The notes: generated by a model from the sequence alone, not told the origin. A stretch of 64,000 nucleotides of DNA from Mycolicibacterium sarraceniae (GCF_010731875.1 NZ_AP022595.1:4154001-4218000); one strand, 5' to 3'; numbered from the stretch's first letter, positions 1 to 10,591 are shown. Program-made: numbers and translations.

Positions 1-1
1 A

Positions 2-100
2 CTACGCTCCCCAGGCGACCACCGCGGGGGCAGTCAGGGCGCGCAGACCGGCGATCGCACCGATCAGCAGAGCCAGTGACAGAACAAGAACGTGCGTCAT
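2..100 (-). pseudogene. DUF4126-type membrane protein, N-terminal piece ending at an early stop
   Basis: Reading leftward from an ATG at 98-100 gives a hydrophobic N-terminus (starts MTHVLVLSLALLIGAIAGL, then RALTAPAVVAW) typical of the small DUF4126 integral membrane proteins that follow hisG in mycobacteria (Rv2120c position in M. tuberculosis, from memory). Only one membrane segment fits in the window. After 32 codons the frame meets TAG at 2-4, where I would expect the family to continue. Either the gene is broken, or there is a base error, or this is a short variant; the window edge prevents a decision. It lies 69 bases downstream of hisG on the same strand. Confidence 0.5.
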
Positions 101-169
101 AGCGGTCCTGCTTGCCGGCGGCAGCCGGAGGGACGCTAACACGCAGTCGCGTCGCAGATCGGGCCAACT

Positions 170-1024
170 TCAGAAGCGGCAGAACCTGATATCGGAGGCC
201 AGAATCGCCTTGGCGCCAATGGCCGCGAGGTCGTCCATGATCGCGTTGACCGCACGGCGCGGCACCAGTGCGCGCACCGCAACCCAGTCCGGATCGGCCA
301 GCGGCGCGATGGTCGGCGACTCAAGCCCCGGCGTGATCATGGTGGCGCGATCGAGTACCGAACGCGGGCAGTCATAGTCGAGCATCAGGTACTGCTGGCC
401 GAACACCACGCCCTGCACGCGGGCCGCCAGTTGGTCGCGCGCAGCCCGGTTGGGATCGTCGCCGTTACCGGCTCGCTCGATCAGCACCGCTTCCGAGTCG
501 CAAAGTGACTCACCGAAAGCCACCAGATCATGCAGCCTCAGAGTCCGTCCCGACCCCACCACGTCGGCGATGGCGTCGGCGACACCGAGCTGGATCGAGA
601 TTTCGACAGCACCGTCGAGCCGGATGACGGTCGCCTCGATTCCCCTGCTGGCCAAGTCTTTTCGGACCAGGTTCGGGTAGGCGGTGGCGATCCGCTTGCC
701 GGCCAGATCCGCGATGGTCCAATCCCGGCCGGCCGGTGCGGCGTAGCGGAACGTCGAGGATCCGAAGCCAAGGGCCAGCCGTTCGTCGACCGGGGCGTCG
801 GCTTCGGCGGCCAGGTCCCGGCCGGTGATGCCGAAGTCGAGCTGACCGGAGCCGACGTAGATCGCGATGTCCTTGGGCCGCAGGAAGAAGAACTCGACAC
901 CGTTGACCGGGTCGATGACCGTGAGGTCCTTGGGGTCGGTGCGCCGACGGTAGCCGGCCTCCGACAGGATCTCGGCAGCCGATTCAGACAGTGCCCCCTT
1001 GTTGGGGACGGCAACGCGCAACAT
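170..1024 (-). CDS. hisG: ATP phosphoribosyltransferase, HisG
   Basis: Catalyses the first step of histidine synthesis, joining ATP and PRPP to give N1-(5-phosphoribosyl)-ATP; this is the feedback-inhibited step. The 284-residue product is close to M. tuberculosis HisG along its whole length and is the long form with a C-terminal regulatory domain. Visible landmarks are the N-terminal [12 protein letters not shown], the catalytic-domain ITGRDLAAE, the PRPP-loop region [13 protein letters not shown] near residue 150, and the C-terminal [12 protein letters not shown] chose the ATG at 1022-1024 because AGGTGA sits five bases upstream. A GTG at 1031-1033 would add three residues. The gene follows hisE directly, an operon arrangement conserved in mycobacteria. 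Confidence 0.96.
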   Translation of the reverse strand: MLRVAVPNKGALSESAAEILSEAGYRRRTDPKDLTVIDPVNGVEFFFLRPKDIAIYVGSGQLDFGITGRDLAAEADAPVDERLALGFGSSTFRYAAPAGRDWTIADLAGKRIATAYPNLVRKDLASRGIEATVIRLDGAVEISIQLGVADAIADVVGSGRTLRLHDLVAFGESLCDSEAVLIERAGNGDDPNRAARDQLAARVQGVVFGQQYLMLDYDCPRSVLDRATMITPGLESPTIAPLADPDWVAVRALVPRRAVNAIMDDLAAIGAKAILASDIRFCRF

Positions 1025-1033
1025 GGCAGTCAC

Positions 1034-1315
1034 CTAGAGCTTCCGGTAGATGTCGTCGAGGGTCAGGCCGCGAGCGACCATCAGCACCTGCGTCCAATAC
1101 AGCAGCTGGCTGATCTCCCCCGCCAGTGCCTCGTTGGGTTCGTGCTCGGCGGCCAGCCACACTTCGCCGGCCTCTTCGAGGATCTTTTTGCCGAGGGTGT
1201 GGACGCCGGCATCCAGGGCGGCGACGGTGGCGCTGCCTGCGGGGCGGGTGCGGGCACGCTCCCCCAGTTCAGCGAACAACTCCTCGAAGGTCTTCACGGC
1301 CTGCGATTGTTCCAT
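1034..1315 (-). CDS. hisE: Phosphoribosyl-ATP pyrophosphatase, HisE
   Basis: Hydrolyses phosphoribosyl-ATP to phosphoribosyl-AMP, the second step of histidine synthesis. The 93-residue alpha-helical protein has the usual stand-alone HisE length. It contains the metal-binding [13 protein letters not shown] stretch (about residues 46-58) followed by the helix around [19 protein letters not shown]. It is transcribed leftward and its stop codon nearly abuts hisG, so the two are probably translated as a unit. A lipoprotein gene diverges from it only 54 bases away. Confidence 0.95.
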   Translation of the reverse strand: MEQSQAVKTFEELFAELGERARTRPAGSATVAALDAGVHTLGKKILEEAGEVWLAAEHEPNEALAGEISQLLYWTQVLMVARGLTLDDIYRKL

Positions 1316-1355
1316 GCGGGCCGACGCTCCGTCACGGCGGTTTCCGGTCGGGGAC

Positions 1356-1361
1356 TACTCT
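1356..1361 (+). promoter_or_regulatory. -10 box TACTCT, leaderless start for the lipoprotein gene
   Basis: TACTCT is followed by eight bases and then ATG at 1370. This fits the TANNNT mycobacterial -10 box placed so that transcription begins at or next to the start codon. Confidence 0.45.
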
Positions 1362-1369
1362 GGCGTCTC

Positions 1370-1957
1370 ATGCGACGATCCCGGGCGACCACGGCAGTCG
1401 GTCTCGCCGTCCTCGCGCTCACCGCCTGCTCGAACCCGATCGTCACCACGAACGACACCAGCCAGCAAACATCTCCACCAGAATCTGCGACGAGTTCGGC
1501 GCGGCCCAGCAATGACAAACTGGTCAATGCATTCGACTACTACACCAGGATCAATGACGTCCACGCTGGCTACTTCTTCACCAGCCCGAGCGGCAGCTGG
1601 CGGTGTGTGATCGTGCCCCGCACCTGGACCGGCTGCCAGTCGAAAACCGGCACGGGGCGCATCGGCGTGGCCGGTGCGCCGCAGACCGTGACCGACAGTG
1701 TCGGGCAGAACGTCGTCCCCAACTCGATCGTGGTGCGCACCCAAGACGACCCCCAGTTCGCCGCGGTGCCGGCCGAGCAGTTCACACCACCGTCCGGGAC
1801 GACGAAGACCTTGCCGTTCAACAAGATCCTCGCGGCCGGGGGATTCCGCTGCAACATTCAGCAGGAAGCCGGCATCTCGTGCGTGAGCGAGCAGACCGGT
1901 AAGGGCTTCACGTTCTCCAGTACCGGGGTGAGCTGGCAATACACCGACGTCCCGTAG
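1370..1957 (+). CDS. Secreted lipoprotein of unknown function
   Basis: The 195-residue product begins with a short basic n-region (MRRSRATT), a hydrophobic stretch and the lipobox LTAC (Cys at about residue 19). It is therefore predicted to be lipid-anchored on the outer face of the membrane. A Ser/Thr-rich linker (residues 25-50) leads to a globular domain with Cys residues in WRCVIV, TGCQS, FRCNI and SCVSEQ, which could form two disulfides. I recognise no enzymatic motif. A longer in-frame reading from 530 would run through hisG and hisE on the other strand and is not credible. The start is supported by the -10 box eight bases upstream. Confidence 0.8.
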   Translation: MRRSRATTAVGLAVLALTACSNPIVTTNDTSQQTSPPESATSSARPSNDKLVNAFDYYTRINDVHAGYFFTSPSGSWRCVIVPRTWTGCQSKTGTGRIGVAGAPQTVTDSVGQNVVPNSIVVRTQDDPQFAAVPAEQFTPPSGTTKTLPFNKILAAGGFRCNIQQEAGISCVSEQTGKGFTFSSTGVSWQYTDVP

Positions 1958-3418
1958 TCAGTCCGTGGACTTGTCCTCGCGCAACAGCTCGGCGTGCATG
2001 TCCTCCAACGAGACGCCCTTGGTCTCCATGACCCATTTCCACACGAACAACCCCGACAGGATCGCGCACAACCCATAGAAGCCATAGGCCAGACCCAGGT
2101 GCTCGCGCAGCCCCGGGAACGTCACGGTGATCAACCAGTTGGCCGCCCACTGCCCGGCTGCAGCCAGACCGAGTGCGGCAGCGCGGATGCGGTTGGGGAA
2201 CATCTCGCCCAGCAGCACCCAGACCACCGGGCCCCAGGACATGCCGAACGCCACCACGAACAGGTTGGCGGCGATCAGCGCGATGACTCCGGAGGCACCG
2301 GGCAAGCTCGGCTTGCCGTCGACCAGCGTCGCGTTGGCGAAGATGATCGCCATCGTGATCAACGTGACGGCCATGCCGGCGGACCCGATCAGCAGCAGCG
2401 GCTTTCGGCCGATCTTGTCGATCAGTGCGATGGCGATCAGCGTGGTCAACACGTTGATCACCGACGTGATCACGGTGTACACCGCGGACTCATCGGCGCT
2501 GAATCCGACCGCCTGCCACAGCACGTTGGAGTAGTAGAAGATCACGTTGATGCCGACGAACTGCTGGAAGACCGACAGGCCCAGGCCGACCCAGACGATG
2601 CCGTAGAGCCCGCCGGTCGGCTTGCCCAGATCCCGCCAGGACGGCTTGTCTTCACGCTCCAGCGTCTGCTGGATGCGGCTGATGGTGATTTCGAGATTCT
2701 TCTCGCCCAGCAGCATCGTCAGGACCTTGCGTGCCTCCGGAATCTTATGTGAGGCAACCAGATACCGGGGCGACTCCGGAATCGTGAACGACAGCACGCC
2801 GTAGAAAACCGCGGGAATCGCCATCGCCAGGAACATCCAGCGCCACGCGTCGAGGCCAAGCCACAGCTCCTTGTTCGGGCCGCCGGCGGCATGCTGCAGT
2901 AACCAGTTGATCACGAACGACAAGAAGATGCCGCAGACGATGGCCAGCTGCTGCAACGAGCCCAGCCTGCCTCGGATACGCGGTGGCGATGTCTCAGCGA
3001 TGTACGCCGGGGCGATAACCGACGCGATACCCACGCCGATACCGCCGACGATCCGGAAGATGACGACCGTCGTGACATTCGGCGCCAGGGCCGTTCCGAT
3101 CGCACTCACGAAGAAGAACACCGCGGCGATCTTCATGACCGAGATACGCCCGATCCGGTCGGCGATCCGGCCGGCGGACATCGCCCCGGCGGCCGCGCCC
3201 AGCAACGCCGATGCGACCGCGAAGCCGAGTTCGGCGTCCCCGATACCGAAGTCTGCCTGGATGGAGTCGACCGCCCCGTTGATGACGGCGCTGTCGTAGC
3301 CGAAGAGCAAGCCGCCCAGCGCGGCTACCGACGCGATCCGGATTGCCGTACCACCGGAGGAGAAGTCGTCATCCGTGATCACGGATGGTGTTTGGTCGAT
3401 GGGGCCTTGGCCAGCCAT
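1958..3418 (-). CDS. Sugar porter family MFS transporter
   Basis: A 12-helix major facilitator of the sugar porter family, moving a sugar (probably a hexose or pentose) with protons across the inner membrane. Family signatures include GYDSAVINGA in helix 1, the RIADRIGRISVM loop between helices 2 and 3, PESPRYLV before the central loop, the QQFVGIN segment of helix 7 and IDKIGRKPLLL between helices 8 and 9. The 486-residue length is typical. I start at the ATG at 3416-3418 because AAAGGA lies six bases upstream. An ATG five codons earlier would put that Shine-Dalgarno sequence inside the gene. It converges on the lipoprotein gene, leaving no gap. Confidence 0.9.
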   Translation of the reverse strand: MAGQGPIDQTPSVITDDDFSSGGTAIRIASVAALGGLLFGYDSAVINGAVDSIQADFGIGDAELGFAVASALLGAAAGAMSAGRIADRIGRISVMKIAAVFFFVSAIGTALAPNVTTVVIFRIVGGIGVGIASVIAPAYIAETSPPRIRGRLGSLQQLAIVCGIFLSFVINWLLQHAAGGPNKELWLGLDAWRWMFLAMAIPAVFYGVLSFTIPESPRYLVASHKIPEARKVLTMLLGEKNLEITISRIQQTLEREDKPSWRDLGKPTGGLYGIVWVGLGLSVFQQFVGINVIFYYSNVLWQAVGFSADESAVYTVITSVINVLTTLIAIALIDKIGRKPLLLIGSAGMAVTLITMAIIFANATLVDGKPSLPGASGVIALIAANLFVVAFGMSWGPVVWVLLGEMFPNRIRAAALGLAAAGQWAANWLITVTFPGLREHLGLAYGFYGLCAILSGLFVWKWVMETKGVSLEDMHAELLREDKSTD

Positions 3419-3507
3419 GACGCGTCCTTTCACGCAGCGCTGCGAAAAACCTGGTGAACCTACGATTGCACAGTCAGCGCCGCAAGAGGGCGATATCGGC
3501 CAGCGGT

Positions 3508-4215
3508 TCAGGCCGAGCGCTCACCACGTCCGAGATGCAGGCCAGCGTGGATCTGCCGCAGCTGGGCGATATCCAGATCAATGAGCGACGAGATGTGATG
3601 CCGACGGGGACTGCCGGGTACGGCGACTTCATTGGGTACCACCAAAACCGCGCATCCGGCCGCTTCGGCCGCAGCGGCGCCGGTGACCGAATCCTCGACC
3701 GCGAGGCACTCCCCCGCGCTGAGGCCGAGCAGCTCCGCCGCACGTAGGTAGACATCAGGTGCGGGCTTGCCCTCAGGCACCTCATCACCGCAGACGGTCA
3801 CCGAAAAGTACTCTCTGCCAATACTGTTCAGTGCGTTCTCGGTGAGTTGCCGACGGGTGTTGGTCACCAAGGCCATCGGAACGCCGGCGGCCGACAGCGC
3901 GTCGAGCAGTTCGCGAGCGCCGTCACACCACGGCAATCCGGTGGCGAACAGCTCGCCGACATAGTCGTGCATCCAGTCGGCCACCTCGGCCATCTCTTGC
4001 GGGTCCGGGTCCAGGCCCAGGTCGTCGAACACGATGCGGATCACGCCCTCGGCCGAACCGCCCACGGTGGCGTCGCGGACCTCGGGTGCCAGCACCCGTC
4101 CGTGTCGAGCGTACAGCTTGTTGATCGCGACATCCCAAAGCTTTTCAGAGTCGACGAGGGTGCCGTCCATGTCCCACAAGACCGCTCGCACGCCCACGAT
4201 TGTGCCACGCAACAT
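3508..4215 (-). CDS. HAD-superfamily hydrolase (phosphoglycolate phosphatase / beta-phosphoglucomutase type)
   Basis: A 235-residue haloacid dehalogenase-like phosphotransferase. Motif I is DMDGTLVDS near residues 15-23, with the nucleophile Asp and acid/base Asp. The helical cap follows, then motif II VTNTRR, the Lys of motif III in EGKPAPDVYL and the acidic motif IV LAVEDSVTG. This arrangement is that of subfamily I enzymes acting on small phosphorylated metabolites; the substrate cannot be read from sequence. The true start may be the downstream GTG just before RAVLWDMDGT, since homologues usually begin a few residues before motif I. It is divergent from the gnd-zwf remnants, fitting a sugar-phosphate neighbourhood. 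Confidence 0.85.
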   Translation of the reverse strand: MLRGTIVGVRAVLWDMDGTLVDSEKLWDVAINKLYARHGRVLAPEVRDATVGGSAEGVIRIVFDDLGLDPDPQEMAEVADWMHDYVGELFATGLPWCDGARELLDALSAAGVPMALVTNTRRQLTENALNSIGREYFSVTVCGDEVPEGKPAPDVYLRAAELLGLSAGECLAVEDSVTGAAAAEAAGCAVLVVPNEVAVPGSPRRHHISSLIDLDIAQLRQIHAGLHLGRGERSA

Positions 4216-4282
4216 GCGCTGACTTCGAATCCAACCCAGTTTGCTGGACTAGGGCGACGACCACAACACGAGGGGAGGCAAC

Positions 4283-5241
4283 GTGGTCACTGCGACACCG
4301 ATGCAGCTGGGCATGGTCGGCTTGGGACGGATGGGGGCCAACCTCGTTCGACGGTTGATGCGGGACGGACACCACTGCGTCGTCTACGACGTGAACGCCG
4401 CAGCATTCAGCGAATTGGCGGCCGAAGGCTCCACCGGTGCCGCCACCCTCGACGAGTTCGTCGGCAAGCTCGACGGCCCGCGCGCAATCTGGCTGATGCT
4501 GCCCGCGGCCATCGTCGACTCGACCCTCGATGCGCTCGTGCCGCTGCTGGCGGCCGGGGACACCGTGATCGACGGCGGCAACTCGTACTACCGCGATGAC
4601 ATCACCCGGGCGGCCAAGCTCGCCGAGAAGGGTCTGCACTACGTCGATTGCGGCACCAGTGGCGGCGTGTGGGGGCTGGACCGCGGCTACTGTCTGATGA
4701 TCGGCGGAGAGACCGATGTCGTCACTCGCCTCGATCCGATCTTCAAGACCATCGCCTGCACTGCGGCCCCAACGGTGCCGGGCACTTCGTGAAGATGGTC
4801 CACAACGGTGTCGAGTACGGGATGATGGCGGCCATTGCCGAAGGCCTGAGCATCATTAAGCACGCCGATGCCGGCACGGTCGATCGAGTGGTCGACGCCG
4901 AGACCACCCCGCTGCGCGATCCATGGGCCTACCAGTACGACATCAACGTCGGCGAGGTCGCCGAGGTCTGGCGCCGTGGATCGGTGGTGGGCTCCTGGCT
5001 GGTGGACCTCATCGCCGACGCGTTCGCCGCCTCGCCCAATCTCGACCAGTTCTCCGGGCGAGTGTCCGATTCCGGCGAAGGACGCTGGACGGTGCTCGCC
5101 GCCGTCGATGAAGGTGTCCCCGCCCCGGTGATCACCACATCCCTTTACGAGCGCTTCCAGTCCCGCCAGCTCGGCGAGTTCGCCGACCAGATCTGCTCGG
5201 CGATGCGCAGCGAATTCGGCGGCCACGCGGAGAAGAAGTGA
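4283..5241 (+). pseudogene. gnd: 6-phosphogluconate dehydrogenase (decarboxylating), broken by an internal deletion
   Basis: Begins as a normal 6-phosphogluconate dehydrogenase: GTG at 4283 behind GGGGAGG, the NADP-binding LGMVGLGRMGANLVRRL, then GGNSYYRDD and the catalytic region DCGTSGGVWG. After FKTIA at about 4755 the frame fails. The downstream half (LHCGPNGAGHFVKMVHNG onward, with the conserved catalytic Lys) continues in another frame to 5241. Roughly 24 residues expected between these halves are absent, so a deletion not divisible by three explains the break. The two halves cannot form one protein without repair. It is joined to zwf by a TGATG overlap, the remains of a pentose-phosphate operon. 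Confidence 0.88.
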
Positions 5242-6530
5242 TGCCGGTGAGCGCCCAAAGTCCCACGGCTGCAGATGTTCTGGTAATTTTCGGCATCACC
5301 GGCGACCTGGCGCGCAGGATGACCTTCCGGTCGCTGTACCGCCTGGAGCGGCGCGGGCTGCTCAACTGCCCGATCGTCGGCGTGGCACTGGATGATTGGT
5401 CGTCCGACACGCTGCGGGAGCACGCGCGGGCCGCGATCGAGGCCACCGGCGAACCGGTGGACAAGCACGTGTTCGCCTGATTCGCGGCCCGGCTGTCGAT
5501 GGTGACCGGCGATTTCGGTGACACGGCGACCTACGACACGGTGGCCGCGGCCATCAGCGGACGATCGAATCCGGTTTTCTATCTGGAGATCCCGCCGTTC
5601 CTGTTCGGCCGGGTAGTGGACGGTCTTGCCGGTGCCGGCCTGACCACCAACGCGCGGGTGGTGGTGGAAAAGCCGTTCGGGCATGACCTTTCGTCGGCCA
5701 AGGCGCTCAACAATTAGTTGAGTGCGCACCTGCAGGAGCGGCAGATCTACCGCATCGATCACTTCCTTGGCAAGGAACCGGCGATGGACATCCGCTACAT
5801 CCGGTTCTCCAACTCGATCATCGAGCCCATATGGAATCGCGACCGTGTCGAAGCAGTGCAGATCACGATGGCCGAGAATTTCGGAGTCGAGGATCGCGGC
5901 CATTTCTACGACCCGGTCGGCGCGTTGCGCGATGTCGTGCAGAATCATCTGCTTCAACTGATCGGGCTGATTGCGGCCGAACCGTCCAGCGGCGGACCGG
6001 ATGGCTTCCGGGACAAGCGGGTTGAGTTGTTCAAGTCGATCCGCCCCGTCGACCCCAAGCACTATGTGCGCGGCCAGTACGCCGACCACTTGGACGTCGA
6101 GGGTGTGGCGCCAGACTCTCAAACCGAGACCTTCACCGCGCTGAAGCTGTATGTCGACAACTGGCGCTGGTCGGGTGTGCCGTTCTTCATTCGGGCAGGC
6201 AAGACCCTTCCGCTACGGGCCACCGAGATTCGGGTCATCTTCAAGCGACCGCCGGCATTGCCGTTCCTGCCGAAGATCAATGAGCAGAACGAGTTCATCG
6301 TCCGGATCGATCCTAGCCCCGGCGTGGATTTCGTGCTGCAGGCCAAAGAATCCGGCGCCGACGCCACTCGCACCGTCAATCTCTGCCTGGTGTTCAGCGA
6401 CGAAATGACCGAAGTCCAGCGCCGGGAACTGGGTGACGTGGCCCGCGCCAACCGCGGTGCGTCAGGCGGTACCGGGGGCGTCCCCGGCGGACAGACCGGC
6501 GGCCATGGCTCCGACGGGAGCGCGGGCTGA
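5241..6530 (+). pseudogene. zwf: Glucose-6-phosphate 1-dehydrogenase, with two stops and a lost C-terminus
   Basis: Zwf would oxidise glucose-6-phosphate to 6-phosphogluconolactone with NADP+. Family landmarks survive: the nucleotide-binding VIFGITGDLARR, EKPFGHDL, the active-site RIDHFLGKEPA and FIRAGKTLP. The frame has TGA at 5478-5480 and TAG at 5715-5717, both inside conserved sequence that resumes at once in the same frame. After about position 6410 similarity stops and the frame runs out in Gly-rich sequence to 6530, so the last several dozen residues are missing. Loss of both this gene and gnd suggests the pair is dispensable, perhaps because paralogues exist elsewhere. It converges on metH two bases away. 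Confidence 0.9.
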
Positions 6531-6532
6531 GC

Positions 6533-9500
6533 TCAGTCCTCGGGGTTATAACCGAGGTTCGGGGCCAGCCAGCGTTCGGCCTCCTGCAGCGTCCAACCCT
6601 TGCGCTTGGCGTAGTCGGCCACCTGGTCCTGGGCCATCCGGCCGACGACGAAGTACTGCGACTGCGGGTGCGAGAAGTACCAGCCGCTTACCGCGGCACC
6701 GGGCCACATCGCCATCGATTCGGTCAGCTCGATACCGGTGCGCTCCTTGACGTCCATTAACGTCCACAGCGTCGCCTTCTCGGTGTGCTCCGGGCAGGCC
6801 GGGTAACCGGGGGCCGGGCGGATTCCCCGATACTTCTCCGCGATGAGTGCCTCGTTGTCGAGCTGCTCATCTGGCTGAAATCCCCAGAACTCTTTGCGGA
6901 CTCGTTGATGCATCCGTTCGGCGAACGCCTCGGCCAGCCGGTCGGCGATCGACTCCAACAGGATCGCGCTGTAGTCGTCGAGGCCTGCCTTGAACTCCGC
7001 GATCTTCTCGTGGCTACCGAGCCCAGTGGTGACAGCGAAGGCACCGATGTAGTCCGGCAGGCCCGTCTCTTTGGGGGCGATGAAGTCGCCGAGGCTGCGG
7101 TTCGGGATGCCGTCGCGGTGCTCGCCCTGCTGACGCAGATTGTGCAACGTGGTCAGCACCTCCGTGCGGGTCTCGTCGGTGTAGACCTGGAAATCGTCGC
7201 CGACCGCGTTCGCCGGGAAGAAGCCGATCACCCCGTTGGCGGTCAGCCACTTCTCCTTGATCGCGGTGTCGAGCATCTCCTGGGCGTCGTCGTACAGCTT
7301 GCGGGCCGACTCGCCCGCGACCGGGTTGTTGAGGATGTCGGGGAAGCGGCCCTTCATCTCCCAGGCGTTGAAGAAGGGCTGCCAGTCGATGTACTCACGA
7401 AGCTCGGCGAGGTCGTAGTCCGCGAACTCCCGCACGCCGAGGCCGATCGCGGGCACCGGCGGTGTGTAGCCGTCCCATTTGATTGGCGTCCGGTTCGCGC
7501 GGGCCTTCTCCAGCGTCAGCATCGGCCGCTCGTTCTTCTGGGCGTGCCGTTCGCGCAGGGACGCGTAATCCTTTTCGGTGGCTTCCAGTAACGCCGGCCG
7601 CTGCTTGTCGTCAAGCAGCGCGGCGGCGACGGGTACCGAGCGCGACGCGTCCTTGACCCAGACGACCGGACCGCTACGTCGCGGCGACACCTTCACCGCC
7701 GTGTGGGCGCGCGAGGTGGTCGCGCCACCGATCAGCAGCGGGATCTGCAGCCCTTGGCGTTCCATCTCGACCGCGAAGTTGACCATCTCGTCCAAGGACG
7801 GGGTGATCAGACCGGATAGCCCGATGATGTCGGCGTCGTGCTCCTTGGCCGCGGCCAGAATTTTGTCGGCGGGCACCATCACGCCGAGGTCGATCACTTC
7901 GAAGTTGTTGCACTGCAGTACAACTCCGACGATGTTCTTTCCGATATCGTGGACGTCACCCTTGACCGTCGCCATGATGATTGTGCCGTTGGTGTCCTTC
8001 GCAGAGGTGGCACCGGACTCAGCCTTCTCCGCCTCGATGAACGGGAGTAGGTACGCGACAGCCTTTTTCATCACCCGAGCAGACTTCACGACCTGAGGCA
8101 GGAACATCTTACCCGAGCCGAAAAGGTCACCGACGACGTTCATCCCGTCCATCAGGGGGCCCTCGATCACCTCGATCGGGCGACCGCCCGCTGTGGCGAT
8201 CTCGGCCCGCAGTTCCTCGGTGTCGTCGTCGACATGGGCGTCGATGCCCTTGACCAGAGCGTGCGTGATCCGTTCGCGGACCGGCAAACTACGCCATTCG
8301 GCGGCCACCGGATCGTCAGCTTTCTCGGAGCTGTTGAACCGTTCCGCGATCTCCAGCAGTCGTTCGGCCGCATCCTCGCGACGGTTCAGCACTACGTCCT
8401 CGATCCGATCGCGCAGCTCGGGATCGATCGAGTCATAGGGCACCAGCGCACCGGCGTTGACGATGCCCATGTCCAGGCCGGCCTTGATGGCGTGGAACAG
8501 GAACACCGCGTGAATCGCCTCGCGCACAGGGTTGTTGCCGCGGAACGAGAACGACACGTTGGAGATACCGCCGGAGATGTGCACCCCTGGCAGGTTCTCC
8601 TTGATCCAGGCGCAGGCCTCGATGAAGTCGATCCCGTAGGTCGCGTGCTCCTCGATCCCGGTCGCCAGCGCGAAGCAGTTCGGGTCGAAGATGATGTCCT
8701 CGGCCGGGAAGCCGACCTCTTCGGTCAGAATCCGGTAGGCGCGCCCGCAGATCTCCTTGCGGCGCTCCAGGTTGTCGGCCTGGCCCTGTTCGTCGAAGGC
8801 CATCACGACAACGGCGGCGCCGTACTTGCGGCACAGCCGTGCCTCGCGGATGAACTTCTCCTCGCCCTCCTTCATGGAGATCGAGTTGACGATCGGCTTG
8901 CCCTGGACGTTCTTCAGGCCGGCCTCGATGACCTCCCATTTGGAGGAGTCGATCATCACCGGGACGCGGCTGATATCCGGTTCGGCCGCGATCAGCTTGG
9001 TGAACCGGTCCATCGCGGCGACGCCGTCGATCATGCCTTCGTCCATGTTGATGTCGATGACTTGCGCACCGACCTCGACCTGCTGCAGGGCCACCGACAG
9101 CGCGGTGTCGTAGTCCTCGGCCTTGATCAGGTTGCGGAACCGAGCCGAGCCGGTGATGTTGGTGCGCTCACCGATATTCACGAAGAGGGAGTCGTCGGAG
9201 ATGTTGAGCGGCTCGAGGCCCGAGAGCCGGGTGGCCACGGAAATCTGTGGCACTTCCCTCGGGCTCACGCCCTCCACGACCTTGGCGATCTCGGCGATAT
9301 GCGGCGGCGCCGTGCCGCAGCAGCCGCCGACCAGGTTCACCAGACCGGCCTCGGCGAACTCGGCGATGTAACCGGCCTGAGCCTCCGGGGACTCGTCGTA
9401 CTCGCCGAAAGCGTTGGGCAGCCCCGCATTCGGATAGCAGGACACGAAGGTGTCCGCGATCCGCGAGACCTCGGAGATGTACGGCCTCATCTCCGGAGCA

Positions 9501-10279
9501 CCCAGTGCGCAGTTGAGCCCGACCGCGATCGGCTTGGCGTGCCGGATCGCGTTCCAGAACGCTTCGGTGACCTGACCGGAGAGCGTCCGGCCGGACGCGT
9601 CGGTAATGGTGCCCGAGATGATCAGCGGCCAGCGGCGGCCGCGCTCCTCGAACAGCGTCTCGACGGCATACACCGCCGCCTTGGCGTTCAGCGAGTCGAA
9701 GATCGTCTCGATGATGAGGATGTCGGAACCGCCGTCGACCAGGCCGTTGGCAGCTTCGAGGTAGGCGGCGACCAGTTGGTCGTAGGAGACATTGCGGGCG
9801 CCGGGGTCGTTGACGTCCGGTGATATCGACGCGGTCCGCGTCGTCGGCCCGATCGCCCCGGCGACATAGCGGGGCTTGTCGGGGGTGCTGAACTCGTCGG
9901 CGGCCTTGCGTGCCAGGGCGGCGCCGGCGTAGTTGAGCTCGTAGGCCAGCTCATGCATGTCATAGTCGGCGAGTGAGACCGCGTTCGCATTGAACGTGTT
10001 GGTCTCCAGGATGTCGGCGCCCGCCGCGAGGTATTCGCGGTGGATGCCGGAGATGATCTGCGGCTGCGTCAACGTGAGCAGGTCGTTGTTGCCCTGAAGG
10101 GCGGTCGGCCACTCGGCGAACCGTTCGCCGCGGTAACCGGCCTCGTCGGGGCGGTCCCGCTGGATTGCCGTGCCCATCGCGCCGTCGATCACCATGATCC
10201 GCCGGCCCAGAGTCGCCGCCAGCTCATCGGTGCAGTCTGGGCGGATATTCGGCGCAAAGGTCCTGAACTCGACAGTCAC
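6533..10279 (-). CDS. metH: Cobalamin-dependent methionine synthase, MetH
   Basis: Transfers a methyl group from methyltetrahydrofolate to homocysteine through enzyme-bound cobalamin. The 1248-residue protein has the full four-module order. The homocysteine-binding barrel (1 to about 350) carries zinc-ligand Cys residues in GLNCALG (about 256) and VGGCCGT (about 320). The pterin-binding barrel follows (about 360-620), then the cobalamin domain with DVHDIGKNI, whose His (about 777) ligates cobalt, then the C-terminal SAM-dependent reactivation domain from about 920. The GTG start has AAGGAG seven bases upstream, and that sequence is part of a small hairpin at 10287-10303. No cobalamin riboswitch is apparent upstream, as expected, since B12 should not repress this isozyme. 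Confidence 0.97.
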   Translation of the reverse strand: MTVEFRTFAPNIRPDCTDELAATLGRRIMVIDGAMGTAIQRDRPDEAGYRGERFAEWPTALQGNNDLLTLTQPQIISGIHREYLAAGADILETNTFNANAVSLADYDMHELAYELNYAGAALARKAADEFSTPDKPRYVAGAIGPTTRTASISPDVNDPGARNVSYDQLVAAYLEAANGLVDGGSDILIIETIFDSLNAKAAVYAVETLFEERGRRWPLIISGTITDASGRTLSGQVTEAFWNAIRHAKPIAVGLNCALGAPEMRPYISEVSRIADTFVSCYPNAGLPNAFGEYDESPEAQAGYIAEFAEAGLVNLVGGCCGTAPPHIAEIAKVVEGVSPREVPQISVATRLSGLEPLNISDDSLFVNIGERTNITGSARFRNLIKAEDYDTALSVALQQVEVGAQVIDINMDEGMIDGVAAMDRFTKLIAAEPDISRVPVMIDSSKWEVIEAGLKNVQGKPIVNSISMKEGEEKFIREARLCRKYGAAVVVMAFDEQGQADNLERRKEICGRAYRILTEEVGFPAEDIIFDPNCFALATGIEEHATYGIDFIEACAWIKENLPGVHISGGISNVSFSFRGNNPVREAIHAVFLFHAIKAGLDMGIVNAGALVPYDSIDPELRDRIEDVVLNRREDAAERLLEIAERFNSSEKADDPVAAEWRSLPVRERITHALVKGIDAHVDDDTEELRAEIATAGGRPIEVIEGPLMDGMNVVGDLFGSGKMFLPQVVKSARVMKKAVAYLLPFIEAEKAESGATSAKDTNGTIIMATVKGDVHDIGKNIVGVVLQCNNFEVIDLGVMVPADKILAAAKEHDADIIGLSGLITPSLDEMVNFAVEMERQGLQIPLLIGGATTSRAHTAVKVSPRRSGPVVWVKDASRSVPVAAALLDDKQRPALLEATEKDYASLRERHAQKNERPMLTLEKARANRTPIKWDGYTPPVPAIGLGVREFADYDLAELREYIDWQPFFNAWEMKGRFPDILNNPVAGESARKLYDDAQEMLDTAIKEKWLTANGVIGFFPANAVGDDFQVYTDETRTEVLTTLHNLRQQGEHRDGIPNRSLGDFIAPKETGLPDYIGAFAVTTGLGSHEKIAEFKAGLDDYSAILLESIADRLAEAFAERMHQRVRKEFWGFQPDEQLDNEALIAEKYRGIRPAPGYPACPEHTEKATLWTLMDVKERTGIELTESMAMWPGAAVSGWYFSHPQSQYFVVGRMAQDQVADYAKRKGWTLQEAERWLAPNLGYNPED

Positions 10280-10286
10280 GTGCGCT

Positions 10287-10303
10287 CCTTCCGTTACGGA
10301 AGG
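10287..10303 (-). promoter_or_regulatory. Hairpin overlapping the metH ribosome-binding site
   Basis: A 7-bp perfect inverted repeat (CCTTCCG / CGGAAGG, 3-base loop) lies just before metH. In the mRNA its 3' arm contains the first four bases of the AAGGAG Shine-Dalgarno sequence, so folding would hide the ribosome-binding site. A control function is inference. Confidence 0.4.
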
Positions 10304-10585
10304 CGTCCTTGACTCTGCCGAGCGTGGCGGTCACCGGCATGGGCCGGAGAACCGTTGCAACGCCTCTCGACAGTGAAAAGTCTACGTCGTCACCCGGCGG
10401 CTGGACGCCCAGCTCAACTCGATCCGCACTGGGTCGCGCATCGTGTCGGCTTCGCCATAGTTACCCAGGTTAACCAGTTTGCAGCCGAACGTATTTCGTC
10501 GTCAGCGCCTTGGCCGTCATCATTGGCGCCATTCACCACGCCGGGGTAGTCGGTCCGAGAAGGCTCATCGCAGCCGATCAACCCT
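10304..10585. other. Intergenic region between divergent metH and the PAC2 gene
   Basis: About 280 bases without a credible gene. On the minus strand TAGACT at about 10380-10385 could be the metH -10 box, giving a leader of roughly 90 bases. I saw no riboswitch fold, repeat or terminator. Confidence 0.4.
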
Positions 10586-10591
10586 TACGCT
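10586..10591 (+). promoter_or_regulatory. -10 box TACGCT, leaderless start for the PAC2 gene
   Basis: TACGCT, six bases, then the GTG at 10598. The identical box and spacing precede the DUF402 gene at 20533. Confidence 0.55.

Noticed and set aside
530..1369. N-terminal extension of the lipoprotein ORF back to 530
   Set aside because: It would be antisense to hisG and hisE and would bury the signal peptide; the ATG at 1370 has a promoter and starts the signal peptide.
5478..5717. Programmed readthrough of the two zwf stops
   Set aside because: Two different stop codons, a missing C-terminus and a broken gnd beside it argue for decay.
8234..9823. A 529-codon plus-strand ORF
   Set aside because: Antisense to metH, no family similarity, residue mix rich in Arg, Asp, Gly and His typical of high-GC shadow frames.
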